A stretch of 31,154 bases of DNA from a virus. The notes beneath the pieces were generated by a model. It was given only the letters and a program-made list of their open reading frames with translations. It was not told where the DNA came from and searched no databases. This document shows, piece after piece, positions 6,695 through 13,253 of the stretch. The translations under genes and the position numbers were made by a program. Numbering within the stretch: the first letter of the stretch is position 1; each line of letters opens with the position of its first letter. The stretch covers positions 1 to 31,154 of IMG/VR virus record IMGVR_UViG_3300003324_000172; one strand, written 5' to 3'.

Positions 6695-7725
6695 GCTAGT
6701 ATTCGCTCAAATACTGCTTGGATTACTGTAGTTGTTACGGCATTGCCTGCCATCTTATAACGCTGAGTATCGCTAACCTCTTTGCCGTCTACATCGTATT
6801 TAGTCCAATCATCAGGAAATGCTTGCAGGCGCTCACACTCTAGCGGTGTTAGTCTACGCACAGTTTGCCCATCATCAATGCCCTGAGTAGCCAGCGTGTC
6901 TACTGTATAGCTTATTTTGGCATCATCGCCATCTTTAAAGCCTTTTCCGTTTTGTGATTTTTTCATGCCACGAATATCTTGCAATATTTTGGGTTGCCGT
7001 CTACCACCCTGCATTGTGTTTAAAGTAGGTGATATTCCCTCTGGTGCATAAACTCTGTCGTTACTATGAGTAGGCTGATTTAGTTGGATTATGTGGCTAC
7101 CCTTGCCACCTTTGTAATATGTGGCTGTTATGGTTTGTGCAACTGGGCGTATTTTGGCACTTTTGCCATCAGCTTTTTGGTCTGCTCTTGTGATAGGAAA
7201 TACTTGGGGTCTGGCTGTTCCTCTAAGATGTCCGACAATGATAATGCGCTCTCTGTTTTGGGGTACACCAAAGTCCTTGCTGTTAAGCACCTGCCATTGG
7301 CAATCATACCCCAATTCATCAATCGCTTTGAGGATTGTGCGGAAAGTTCTGCCACTGTCGTGGTTGAGAAGTCCTTTAACATTTTCAAATACGAATAGTC
7401 TAGGTTGTTTTGCTCGCAAAATTCGCGCAAGGTCAAAGAATAATGTACCTCTGGTGTCATCAAAGCCGTTTCGTTTTCCGGCAATACTAAAGGCTTGGCA
7501 TGGAAAACCGCCAACCAAGCAATCAAAGTCTGGTAGGCTCTCTGCCTTAATTTTTGTAATATCACCATAGTTTTTTACCCCCTTATAGTGTCGCTCAAAA
7601 ACCGACACTGCATATTTATCTATTTCACTATAACCAACTAATTTAATTTCATGTTTGCCTTGCGCCGCATTCTCAATGCCAATTTCAAATCCACCAATGC
7701 CGGTAAATGTGCTAAAGACTTTCAT
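6691..7725 (-). CDS. DNA (cytosine-5) methyltransferase
   Basis: A full-length C5 methyltransferase of 344 residues with its motifs in canonical order: SAM-binding FTGIGGFEIG at 7-16, GGFPCQAFS at 72-80 with the catalytic Cys 76, FENVKG at 113-118 (the Glu that protonates cytosine), QNRERIIIVG at 156-165, a target-recognition region at roughly 185-300, and the C-terminal GNAVTT motif. No partner restriction enzyme is nearby, so it is an orphan enzyme likely to protect phage DNA or alter host regulation. The target sequence cannot be read from the protein. It overlaps membrane peptide genes at both ends (14 nt upstream, ATGA downstream). Confidence 0.93.
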   Translation of the reverse strand: MKVFSTFTGIGGFEIGIENAAQGKHEIKLVGYSEIDKYAVSVFERHYKGVKNYGDITKIKAESLPDFDCLVGGFPCQAFSIAGKRNGFDDTRGTLFFDLARILRAKQPRLFVFENVKGLLNHDSGRTFRTILKAIDELGYDCQWQVLNSKDFGVPQNRERIIIVGHLRGTARPQVFPITRADQKADGKSAKIRPVAQTITATYYKGGKGSHIIQLNQPTHSNDRVYAPEGISPTLNTMQGGRRQPKILQDIRGMKKSQNGKGFKDGDDAKISYTVDTLATQGIDDGQTVRRLTPLECERLQAFPDDWTKYDVDGKEVSDTQRYKMAGNAVTTTVIQAVFERILA

Positions 7726-7843
7726 TTTGTTGCTCTACCCTCTGTCTTTCAAAGTTTGTATTCCCCTCAATCCACCAGCCGTACACTGTAATGCTATATA
7801 GTACCAGCGCCACTAAAAATAAGACCCATAACCACCGGCGCAT
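7712..7843 (-). CDS. 43-aa single-span membrane peptide
   Basis: I start this at the ATG at 7843, which overlaps the previous stop as TAATG; a longer frame reading from 8017 lies wholly inside the upstream gene and looks spurious. The peptide MRRWLWVLFLVALVLYSITV then YGWW has one transmembrane span after a basic N-terminus, then a charged tail (NFERQRVEQQNESL) facing outward or periplasm-like space. Unknown function. Confidence 0.6.
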   Translation of the reverse strand: MRRWLWVLFLVALVLYSITVYGWWIEGNTNFERQRVEQQNESL

Positions 7844-8346
7844 TATTTTGCAGTACCTAGTACATTTTCTTGGTAATATCGGCGCGGTGATTTGCAGTTT
7901 TTCAATGCGGTAGCCATCTGCTTTTGATTTATGCCCTTGCGTGCGGCATATTCCAGCAAGTCTACAAAGCCTGCCTGACCATTTACATTGATAAATTCCT
8001 GCGCTTTTCGTACCCAATACTTTTGATACTTGCCAAAGCCAAACTTAATGAGCTTGTCATGCACATACAGCTTAAGCTCGCCGGCAACCTCTTTGACTGC
8101 CTCAACAAATTTATAAGTGCCGTCTTTAATCATTTTGCACATCTTGGCAAAGTACCGGCTAGGCTGCTCTTTAGTAAGGGCGGTCTCAATCATTTTTGCC
8201 CACTCAGCCGCCTTATCCATGCGCTCTAATTTGATTTGTATACTTCGGTAGAATGGTAGAAATGCTTGGTTATCAATGAGCTGCACTGCATCACCTAAAC
8301 GCTCTATCATCGTTTGTTTTCGCTGGTCATTAAGACTGTAAGACAT
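7843..8346 (-). CDS. first gene of the leftward early operon, unknown
   Basis: A 167-residue basic, helical protein. Notable segments are PSRYFAKMCKMIKDGTYKF in the middle and QMATALKNCKSPRRYYQE near the end. I recognise no domain with confidence. Its place directly behind a promoter and next to a repeat-rich AT region suggests a role in replication initiation or early control, which is inference only. The ribosome site GAATTGGAGG is 13 nt upstream, a wide gap. Confidence 0.7.
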   Translation of the reverse strand: MSYSLNDQRKQTMIERLGDAVQLIDNQAFLPFYRSIQIKLERMDKAAEWAKMIETALTKEQPSRYFAKMCKMIKDGTYKFVEAVKEVAGELKLYVHDKLIKFGFGKYQKYWVRKAQEFINVNGQAGFVDLLEYAARKGINQKQMATALKNCKSPRRYYQENVLGTAK

Positions 8347-8359
8347 AAGTTTTTGTTAC

Positions 8360-8369
8360 CCTCCAATTC
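8360..8369 (-). promoter_or_regulatory. GAATTGGAGG ribosome-site leader
   Basis: Fourth perfect copy, ahead of the first early gene. The 13-nt distance to the ATG at 8346 is long for a ribosome site, which hints that the 10-mer has a function besides 16S pairing. Confidence 0.6.
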
Positions 8370-8385
8370 ATTTGTCTTGAGCCTT

Positions 8386-8415
8386 AATATAGCACTAGCT
8401 GCTTTTGCTTTGCAA
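8386..8415 (-). promoter_or_regulatory. early-operon promoter
   Basis: TTGCAA (8415-8410), an 18-nt spacer ending in TGC, and TATATT (8391-8386) give a TGn-extended -10 promoter reading left into the early operon. It is followed at once by GGCTCAAG, a word also present over the ribosome site of the divergent LysM-CHAP gene, so a shared regulator is possible. Confidence 0.7.
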
Positions 8416-8433
8416 ATTGCCTGTGCAAAAAAC

Positions 8434-8453
8434 TGTGGGTAGATTGTGGAAAA
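8434..8453. other. weak DnaA-box-like pair, possible origin
   Basis: TGTGGGTAG and TGTGGAAAA each resemble the DnaA box TGTGNATAA, with two and one mismatches. They sit beside an AT-rich stretch with direct repeats in the only long non-coding region near early genes. This is suggestive of an origin but weak. Confidence 0.25.
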
Positions 8454-8474
8454 GTAAGCCCTTTATCTGTTGTT

Positions 8475-8528
8475 TCTATATAGTATGTAAAAATGTTTTA
8501 AATAAACATATCTATATAGTATGTAAAA
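8475..8528. repeat. 18-bp direct repeat pair
   Basis: TCTATATAGTATGTAAAA occurs exactly at 8475-8492 and 8511-8528, start to start 36 bp. Each copy contains the palindrome CTATATAG. The pair lies in non-coding DNA between the 59-aa gene and the early promoter, as expected for operators or replication iterons. Confidence 0.75.
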
Positions 8529-8549
8529 GCAGTGAATTAACAGAGGTGA

Positions 8550-8729
8550 CTAGCCTACTTGGTGAGTAAGCTGGTAAACAAATGCCCGGTGGTTTCGGAT
8601 GATGCTTTTAATTCGGTAAGCGTGAAACTGTCGCTTATTGATAAGCTCGCCACCAGAATAGATGGGCAGAAATTCGCCGTATTGGTAGGTATAGTATTTT
8701 GTTTTGATGATGTTTGTTATTCTTTTCAT
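8550..8729 (-). CDS. 59-aa basic protein in the control region
   Basis: An ORF starting MKRITNIIKTKYYTYQYGEF and ending FVYQLTHQVG, rich in Lys, Arg, His and Tyr and so nucleic-acid-binding in character. It lies 9 nt after a good -10 and has no Shine-Dalgarno, so its mRNA would be leaderless or nearly so. A 76-codon frame on the other strand covers the same DNA but starts with TTG or GTG and runs through both promoters, so I prefer this strand. Its codons favour ATC and CGA more than neighbouring genes. It could be a small regulator of the divergent switch. Confidence 0.5.
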   Translation of the reverse strand: MKRITNIIKTKYYTYQYGEFLPIYSGGELINKRQFHAYRIKSIIRNHRAFVYQLTHQVG

Positions 8730-8738
8730 AACAATACT

Positions 8739-8766
8739 ATTCTAGCACACAACACTATTTTTGTCA
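8739..8766 (-). promoter_or_regulatory. leftward promoter of the control region
   Basis: TTGACA (8766-8761), a 16-nt spacer ending TGC, and TAGAAT (8744-8739) form a near-consensus promoter with an extended -10. The predicted start point is within about 3 nt of the ATG at 8729. Confidence 0.75.
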
Positions 8767-8778
8767 ATGGTGCAAGTC

Positions 8779-8809
8779 TTGACATGTAATTGCTTATGGC
8801 TGGTATACT
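8779..8809 (+). promoter_or_regulatory. rightward promoter of the LysM-CHAP gene
   Basis: TTGACA (8779-8784), a 19-nt spacer ending TGG, and TATACT (8804-8809) with an extended -10. Its -35 is only 12 nt from the -35 of the leftward promoter, so one bound protein could control both. Confidence 0.75.
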
Positions 8810-8864
8810 CAAATGGTCAATAATTTTTTGGAGACACAAATAGAGCCGCGCCACCCTACCCTAA

Positions 8865-8877
8865 CTTGAGGCTCAAG
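8865..8877. promoter_or_regulatory. dyad over the lysin ribosome site
   Basis: CTTGAG-G-CTCAAG is a perfect 6-bp inverted repeat with one central base. It overlaps the AAGG ribosome site of the gene at 8882. The half-sequence GGCTCAAG recurs in the leader of the first leftward early gene, so this may be an operator. Confidence 0.45.
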
Positions 8878-8881
8878 GATT

Positions 8882-9628
8882 ATGAAACGCATACTTACAT
8901 TGCTGCTAACTGGCATAGTAATCGCTACACCGGCTACAGCATCAGCACAGTCAAACATCTGGGTTAATAATGATGTTAAAGACATGTTCAGCATTAAGCT
9001 CTATGAGCCTAAAGCGCCTTTTATCAAGGTAGAGGTAAAACCAGAGGAAACAAAAAAGCCGGTTGCAGAGCCTAAAAAGCCTGAGCCGGTTATTTATTCT
9101 GTGGTAGCTGGTGACAACCTCACTAAGATTGGTACAGCTTACAATGTGGAGTGGCAACGCCTGTGGGCTAAAAACACTCAGCTTACACACCCGGACCTTA
9201 TACATATTGGTGACCAAATAACCATTCCTGAGCCGTCTGAGCAGCTATCACGCGATATACCGGCTGCAGTGTCATTACCGGCTGAAACGCCCAATGTAGC
9301 GCCTCTGCGCGATTATGGCGGTGGTAATGGCTATGACTATGGTTACTGTACTTGGTATGTTAAAAACCGCCGGGGCGCATCCATTCCTAATAATTTAGGC
9401 AATGCAAATACTTGGTACTACCGGGCGCAAGCGGCTGGTATGTCTGTTGGCTCTACACCAAGAGCCGGGGCGGTTGGTACTACTACGCGCGGTGCATTAG
9501 GTCATGTGGTGTATGTGGAGTCAGTAAATGCAGATGGTTCTATAAATATTTCTGAAATGAATGCACCAACATGGGGCGCTGTTACCTACAGGACCGCTAG
9601 CGCTGGTGAGTTTCTATACATCTACTAA
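8882..9628 (+). CDS. exported LysM-CHAP peptidoglycan hydrolase
   Basis: The 248-residue protein has a Sec signal peptide (MKRILTLLLTGIVIATPATASA). A Pro/Lys/Glu-rich spacer follows at about 45-70, then a LysM domain at 72-116 (YSVVAGDNLTKIG through IGDQITIPEP) that binds glycan. A CHAP amidase/endopeptidase domain covers 148-248, with Cys 156 in YCTWYV and His 208 in GHVVYV as the catalytic pair. It would act outside the cell membrane. Its own strong promoter and opposite orientation separate it from the lysis cassette, so it may remodel the host wall early, or provide export-dependent lysis. The domain order and CHAP signature recall exported proteins of Ca. Saccharibacteria; this is a memory-based comparison. 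Confidence 0.9.
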   Translation: MKRILTLLLTGIVIATPATASAQSNIWVNNDVKDMFSIKLYEPKAPFIKVEVKPEETKKPVAEPKKPEPVIYSVVAGDNLTKIGTAYNVEWQRLWAKNTQLTHPDLIHIGDQITIPEPSEQLSRDIPAAVSLPAETPNVAPLRDYGGGNGYDYGYCTWYVKNRRGASIPNNLGNANTWYYRAQAAGMSVGSTPRAGAVGTTTRGALGHVVYVESVNADGSINISEMNAPTWGAVTYRTASAGEFLYIY

Positions 9629-9703
9629 CAAGCACTGCGCCACAAATTATACAAACACCCGGCTCTAGCTGGCTGTAGTGCGCTGGGCATTCGTAAATAA
9701 TCA

Positions 9704-9871
9704 TTACCTACCTATTGGCATAGCAAATGGCTGGTAAATGCCTTTGAGGTCATACATGAGCTTTAGGACCGTATAAACTTTGCCGTCAATAGTTACCTTT
9801 TCACCAGTTGGCACACATACCAGCGCCGGTATACCTTTATTGACTGATTTGTAATGCCCTCTGTTGCTCAT
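9704..9871 (-). CDS. 55-aa small hypothetical protein
   Basis: The ORF reads MSNRGHYKSVNKGIPALV, then VTIDGKVYTVLKLMYD and ends FAMPIGR. It looks like a small beta-rich protein. Its start overlaps the upstream gene as ATGA, which supports it. The 75 bp between it and the lysin stop hold no clear gene or strong terminator. Unknown function. Confidence 0.6.
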   Translation of the reverse strand: MSNRGHYKSVNKGIPALVCVPTGEKVTIDGKVYTVLKLMYDLKGIYQPFAMPIGR

Positions 9872-10038
9872 GCTGCACCATCCGGCGGCTCTGGGCGCTC
9901 AAAGACTAATAAGTTACGCATATCATGCAAGGCGGCTCTTAGGGCAGGTCTAGCAAGTCTCTGCAGCCTCAGCTTTTCCTCTAGGTGTGGGTATTCATCC
10001 ATATAAGCGATGTTGTCAGTGGGCGGCTCTTTTTCCAT
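9868..10038 (-). CDS. 56-aa small hypothetical protein, probably leaderless
   Basis: The ORF starts MEKEPPTDNIAYMDEYPHLE and continues with a helical, Arg/Leu-rich segment (LRLQRLARPALRAALHDM). The ATG lies 7 nt after a TGT-TATAAT element and has no ribosome site, which fits a leaderless transcript. It ends in an ATGA overlap with the next small gene. Unknown function; it sits just beyond the terminase terminator. Confidence 0.6.
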   Translation of the reverse strand: MEKEPPTDNIAYMDEYPHLEEKLRLQRLARPALRAALHDMRNLLVFERPEPPDGAA

Positions 10039-10045
10039 AAGCAGT

Positions 10046-10054
10046 ATTATAACA
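10046..10054 (-). promoter_or_regulatory. extended -10 promoter, leaderless gene
   Basis: TGT-TATAAT (10054-10046) is a perfect extended -10. It lies directly after the T-tract of the terminase terminator and 7 nt before an ATG. No -35 is evident. Confidence 0.65.
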
Positions 10055-10060
10055 AAGCAA

Positions 10061-10085
10061 AAACCCCACCAGCGCGGAGGGGTTT
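10061..10085 (-). terminator. terminator after the large terminase gene
   Basis: AAACCCC and GGGGTTT pair over 7 bp, with a small inner CC/GG stem and a T-rich tract on the minus-strand downstream side. It closes the terminase transcript. The bases between it and the terminase stop contain GAATTGGAG on the plus strand with no plausible gene behind it. Confidence 0.7.
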
Positions 10086-10145
10086 GATTGCCGAATTGGA
10101 GTTCTAGGCAACTAGGCTGTCTTACGACCTAGAGCCATGCAAGCA

Positions 10146-11618
10146 CTATACCATTATGCTCTGACCACTACCACTGGTAGTTTTTTCTTTTTTAAACCTT
10201 ATAGCGCCATAGTATGCAAATGCCGCCGCCTCTGTTGGGTCACTCTGTATGTCCGGGTTCATGGATGCAAAACCATACATGCCATCTTTACCAATGCTGC
10301 GCCTCTTAACGGTGCGGATTGAAACATTTAAAGCAGGTTGGTTGTAGTGAGTAAGTAATTTGTTCTCTATGGCGGTATAAAAGCCACCATATGCCGCGCC
10401 TGCCTCTTTAGCATTAGGGGTTAATATCTTTTTAGACATTTTGCGCTCTGTTCTAACCAGCTCCTCTACAAGCAGTTGCGTACCGGCTGCACCATCAATT
10501 ATTATTTTGTTGGCTTTTTTCCATCGGTTATTATCCATTAAGAATTGCACCAGCCATGATGTGCCTGCACTCATTGCGCGGCGCTCCATCAGCTCAACAT
10601 GGACCAAGCCATTTGCTAGGACCACACCAATAGCCAATGATACAGCGCTGCCATCCGGCGCAAACTTAATGGCATACACATGCATGTAATTCTCTGGTAG
10701 CTCTACTTTGGTAACTGCCAGAGGTGACCATAACTCATCAGAAATAGCGCGGCGGCTCTCTACCCCTGCAATCCAGCCAAGGCGCATTTTGTTAAAGCTA
10801 TCAACTGCCATTTTATTAGCCTCATTTTTAACAGCGCGGACCATCAAGAAATAGCCAAGGCTTGGGTTTGCCTCATACCATGCATCCTCATCATGTGGGT
10901 CTCGCATAGTTTCAACGCTCCACTCTTGCCAACAGGTATCAGTATCTTTGCCGTCTAGCACAGCCTGCCTAACACGCATAAACACTGTGCCGGTGCTGCC
11001 ACCGCTTGGCGGCGTACCTGCCCTAATCGTTTGGCTGTTTTGGCTTTTACCGGCTGAAATGGTAGGCAATAGCGCCTCCTGCTGCGCGTCTGTTTCCTCT
11101 TGGTCCTCATCCAATATTAGGGTGTCATTGGTAGTACCCAAGCCGCCGGTTCGGGTTCTGGTTCTAAACTGGCATAAGCCTTTATTGCGTAATTCCACAT
11201 AGTCAAAGCTCTTAGGTTCTTTATCAAATTCCTCAGTTAGTAGGTCTCTAATTTCCTCCTCAGCATCATAAAAAAACCTAAGCACGCGGCGCTTAATGGC
11301 TGCAACCGTCTTATCTGAGTGGGCTGTATAAATTAATGCCTCACCTAAAAACACCATGCCGCCAATGATGCGCGCAATAATAATCTCTGACTTGCCGTTT
11401 TGCCGGGGCGCTAACAATCCAACTTCTGGGTTTACCCATAACCATTTGCCATCAACTAGCTCTACAGCCATCCACCTATAAATGATTGATTTTTGCCAAG
11501 GCAATAGAGTAATACCGTATTCCTCTAGCAACTGTATGGTTTTATCAGCAAGCCAAATATCACCATCCCGGTAAATGTCTATGCGTGGTTTTTGGTTGCC
11601 AAATCGTTTTTCTGCCAT
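10146..11618 (-). CDS. terL: terminase large subunit
   Basis: The ATP-driven DNA-packaging motor and headful or cos nuclease, 490 residues, normal for a siphophage TerL. An adenine-motif region (LLPWQKSII) precedes Walker A APRQNGKS at 70-77; Walker B is LILDED at 167-172; a coupling SA(GK) segment follows; the C-terminal nuclease half has IIIDGAAG. It starts 2 nt after the small-subunit stop, with GAGGG as ribosome site, and is followed by a hairpin terminator. It lies far downstream of the capsid genes, unlike the usual terminase-portal order. The single GGTCC of the window falls in the codons of Walker B. Confidence 0.93.
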   Translation of the reverse strand: MAEKRFGNQKPRIDIYRDGDIWLADKTIQLLEEYGITLLPWQKSIIYRWMAVELVDGKWLWVNPEVGLLAPRQNGKSEIIIARIIGGMVFLGEALIYTAHSDKTVAAIKRRVLRFFYDAEEEIRDLLTEEFDKEPKSFDYVELRNKGLCQFRTRTRTGGLGTTNDTLILDEDQEETDAQQEALLPTISAGKSQNSQTIRAGTPPSGGSTGTVFMRVRQAVLDGKDTDTCWQEWSVETMRDPHDEDAWYEANPSLGYFLMVRAVKNEANKMAVDSFNKMRLGWIAGVESRRAISDELWSPLAVTKVELPENYMHVYAIKFAPDGSAVSLAIGVVLANGLVHVELMERRAMSAGTSWLVQFLMDNNRWKKANKIIIDGAAGTQLLVEELVRTERKMSKKILTPNAKEAGAAYGGFYTAIENKLLTHYNQPALNVSIRTVKRRSIGKDGMYGFASMNPDIQSDPTEAAAFAYYGAIRFKKEKTTSGSGQSIMV

Positions 11619-11619
11619 A

Positions 11620-12414
11620 CTAGCCCTCTAAATCTTTAATGGTTACTCTGCTTGCATAACTGGTGTTGCGAGTGCCGCCGCCATTCTTGCCGGGGCGCTT
11701 TTTGCCCTCAGTAATACCAACATCTGCACCGGGCATACCGCTCATCAACTGACCTAGCTTAGTAGTCTTTTTAGGACCAAGCCGCTTTTCATAATCGCTA
11801 ATGGCTGTCATAACTTCCGTTAATTCACGCGCTAGGGCTGCAGTATCACGCGCACCAGCGCCTTTATCAAGTTTTGCGGCTAGTTTGTCGCGTGTGGCTT
11901 TTAAAACGCCTAGGCGGTCATTTTTGAGCGCCATAGCAACAATGCCATCATCACCATTGCCTTTAGGACCACTAAGAGCTGATTGGTGAATTTTAGCAAT
12001 GCGCTGTGGGTTACTGATAATGTCATGCCACATGCGTAATGCACTATAAGCCTCAGCATCAAGCATATCTTGCCCAATGCGTACCAATATGCGGATATGG
12101 CTAGCAGGAAATGTTTTAAAGTAATTAAGCCAATGGTCATAGTCTGGCTGTTTCTCAATCTTGATTTTTAGCTGCTGCTCTACATAGACCTCACAGAGCG
12201 CTTTAAACTCATCCTGTGATAGCTTATAAAAATGCTTTTCAAACATTGCCGGTGTAATCTTAGGCGCTGCTTTTTTGGCTGGTTTCTTTTTTTGAGCAAC
12301 TTTTTTACTCGCCTTAACTGCTACCTTTTTTCCCTTAAGTATATCTTTAACAGGGGTAGGCTCACTAGCTTTGCGAGTTCCCTTAGTTTGCGCTGGTTTC
12401 TTTTGGGCAGGCAT
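11620..12414 (-). CDS. terminase small subunit (probable)
   Basis: 264 residues. The first 55 are a Lys/Ala/Pro tail (KKVAQKKKPAKKAAPK) resembling histone H1 tails, followed by helical DNA-binding-type segments (FEKHFYKLSQDEFKALCE). A C-terminal helix RDTAALARELTEVMTAISDY matches the helix seen in small terminases of many siphophages. The assignment rests on this pattern and on lying 1 nt upstream of the large subunit. It would bind the packaging site and load TerL. The basic tail is longer than usual. Confidence 0.75.
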   Translation of the reverse strand: MPAQKKPAQTKGTRKASEPTPVKDILKGKKVAVKASKKVAQKKKPAKKAAPKITPAMFEKHFYKLSQDEFKALCEVYVEQQLKIKIEKQPDYDHWLNYFKTFPASHIRILVRIGQDMLDAEAYSALRMWHDIISNPQRIAKIHQSALSGPKGNGDDGIVAMALKNDRLGVLKATRDKLAAKLDKGAGARDTAALARELTEVMTAISDYEKRLGPKKTTKLGQLMSGMPGADVGITEGKKRPGKNGGGTRNTSYASRVTIKDLEG

Positions 12415-12416
12415 GG

Positions 12417-12668
12417 CTATCGCTCCACATCCACTGCCCTAAAGCCCATAGGCGGCTTTTTATCTGGGTATACGCCCGGACCTTTATAGATGCAATATGC
12501 CTCTGGCACATATACCTCTTTGAGCGCTACATTATCATCAGTTGTATAGGGCTGCACAATCCAATAAACTGCGCCACTTAAATACTCAACCTTGCCGGTG
12601 GCTATGCCAATGGTCTTACTGGTTACATCCTCAATCTCATCACCTAGCTTAATACCCTTTTTTGCCAT
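12417..12668 (-). CDS. small SH3-like hypothetical phage protein
   Basis: 83 residues with a beta-rich pattern: LGDEIEDV, then GIATGKVEYLSGAVYWIVQP, then YVPEAYC. Small proteins with the GxATxxVEYLxG pattern are common in phage packaging and head regions, and their function is unknown to me. It lies 2 nt before the terminase small subunit and 15 nt after the ParB-like gene, so it is part of the packaging operon. Confidence 0.7.
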   Translation of the reverse strand: MAKKGIKLGDEIEDVTSKTIGIATGKVEYLSGAVYWIVQPYTTDDNVALKEVYVPEAYCIYKGPGVYPDKKPPMGFRAVDVER

Positions 12669-12683
12669 GATGGTATTAAGCCT

Positions 12684-13175
12684 TTATTCAGATTTGCCAA
12701 GCTCAAAATGGAAACCACAATTTGGGCATGTTACATCATGGGGCTGGTGTTCGCCTTTATCATCACCGTCACCGCCATCAGAGCCGCCAAACTTAAAGTC
12801 TGCGCCCCAATCCTTAAGCTCATCCATATCCCACTCATTGGCTAAAATATCAGTATCCCAATCACCACTATGGGCATTGTCTTTAATGATAAATTCGCGC
12901 TTTTTAGCCTCACTGAGACCAAGCACCTGCTTTACCCTTACATCAGAGTATTGCAGCTCCTCAAGCGCATAGGTGCGCTGATTACCAGCCAGAATAAGCA
13001 TGTTTTCATCTACTACAATTTCCCTAATGTCTTTCATTTCTGGGAAATCCTGCAGAGACTTTAGCAGCTCTTGGTACTTCTTTTTGGATTTTATATAGCG
13101 TGGGTTTTTATCGTTATGCACCAAATCACTTAATTTGGTCACGAAAATTTTAACCTCAAACTCTTGCTTGCCCAT
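12684..13175 (-). CDS. ParB-like nuclease domain protein with C-terminal zinc ribbon
   Basis: The 163-residue protein opens with a ParB/sulfiredoxin fold: KLSDLVHNDKNPR at 14-26, REIVVDENMLILAGNQRTYA at 51-70 carrying the GNQR signature, and DNAHSGDWDTDILANEW at 99-115. The C-terminal tail holds a CPNCGFHF knuckle, one half of a zinc ribbon. Such proteins often precede terminase genes in siphophages and may nick or bind DNA during packaging. The ribosome site AAAGGAG is 9 nt before the ATG. Confidence 0.8.
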   Translation of the reverse strand: MGKQEFEVKIFVTKLSDLVHNDKNPRYIKSKKKYQELLKSLQDFPEMKDIREIVVDENMLILAGNQRTYALEELQYSDVRVKQVLGLSEAKKREFIIKDNAHSGDWDTDILANEWDMDELKDWGADFKFGGSDGGDGDDKGEHQPHDVTCPNCGFHFELGKSE

Positions 13176-13253
13176 TCCGCCTGCTCCTTTCTTAACCGGG
13201 TAGTTCCCGTCTACGGTTTGGTTTATGTTGTAATTGTACCATAAGCGCTACTG

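Noticed and set aside
7712-8017. A 101-codon reading of the 43-aa membrane peptide
   Set aside because: The extra N-terminal part lies wholly inside the upstream gene; the TAATG-coupled ATG at 7843 is the credible start.
8559-8789. A 76-codon plus-strand frame across the control region
   Set aside because: It starts with TTG or GTG, lacks a ribosome site, and runs through two near-consensus divergent promoters; the minus-strand ATG frame fits the promoter better.
9629-9703. Terminator between the LysM-CHAP gene and the convergent small gene
   Set aside because: The inverted segments CCGGCT and AGCTGG are imperfect with a two-base loop, and no T-tract follows.
10137-10322. Plus-strand frame behind a GAATTGGAG sequence near the terminase stop
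   Set aside because: The distance from the motif to the ATG is over 30 nt and the frame is antisense to the conserved terminase C-terminus.
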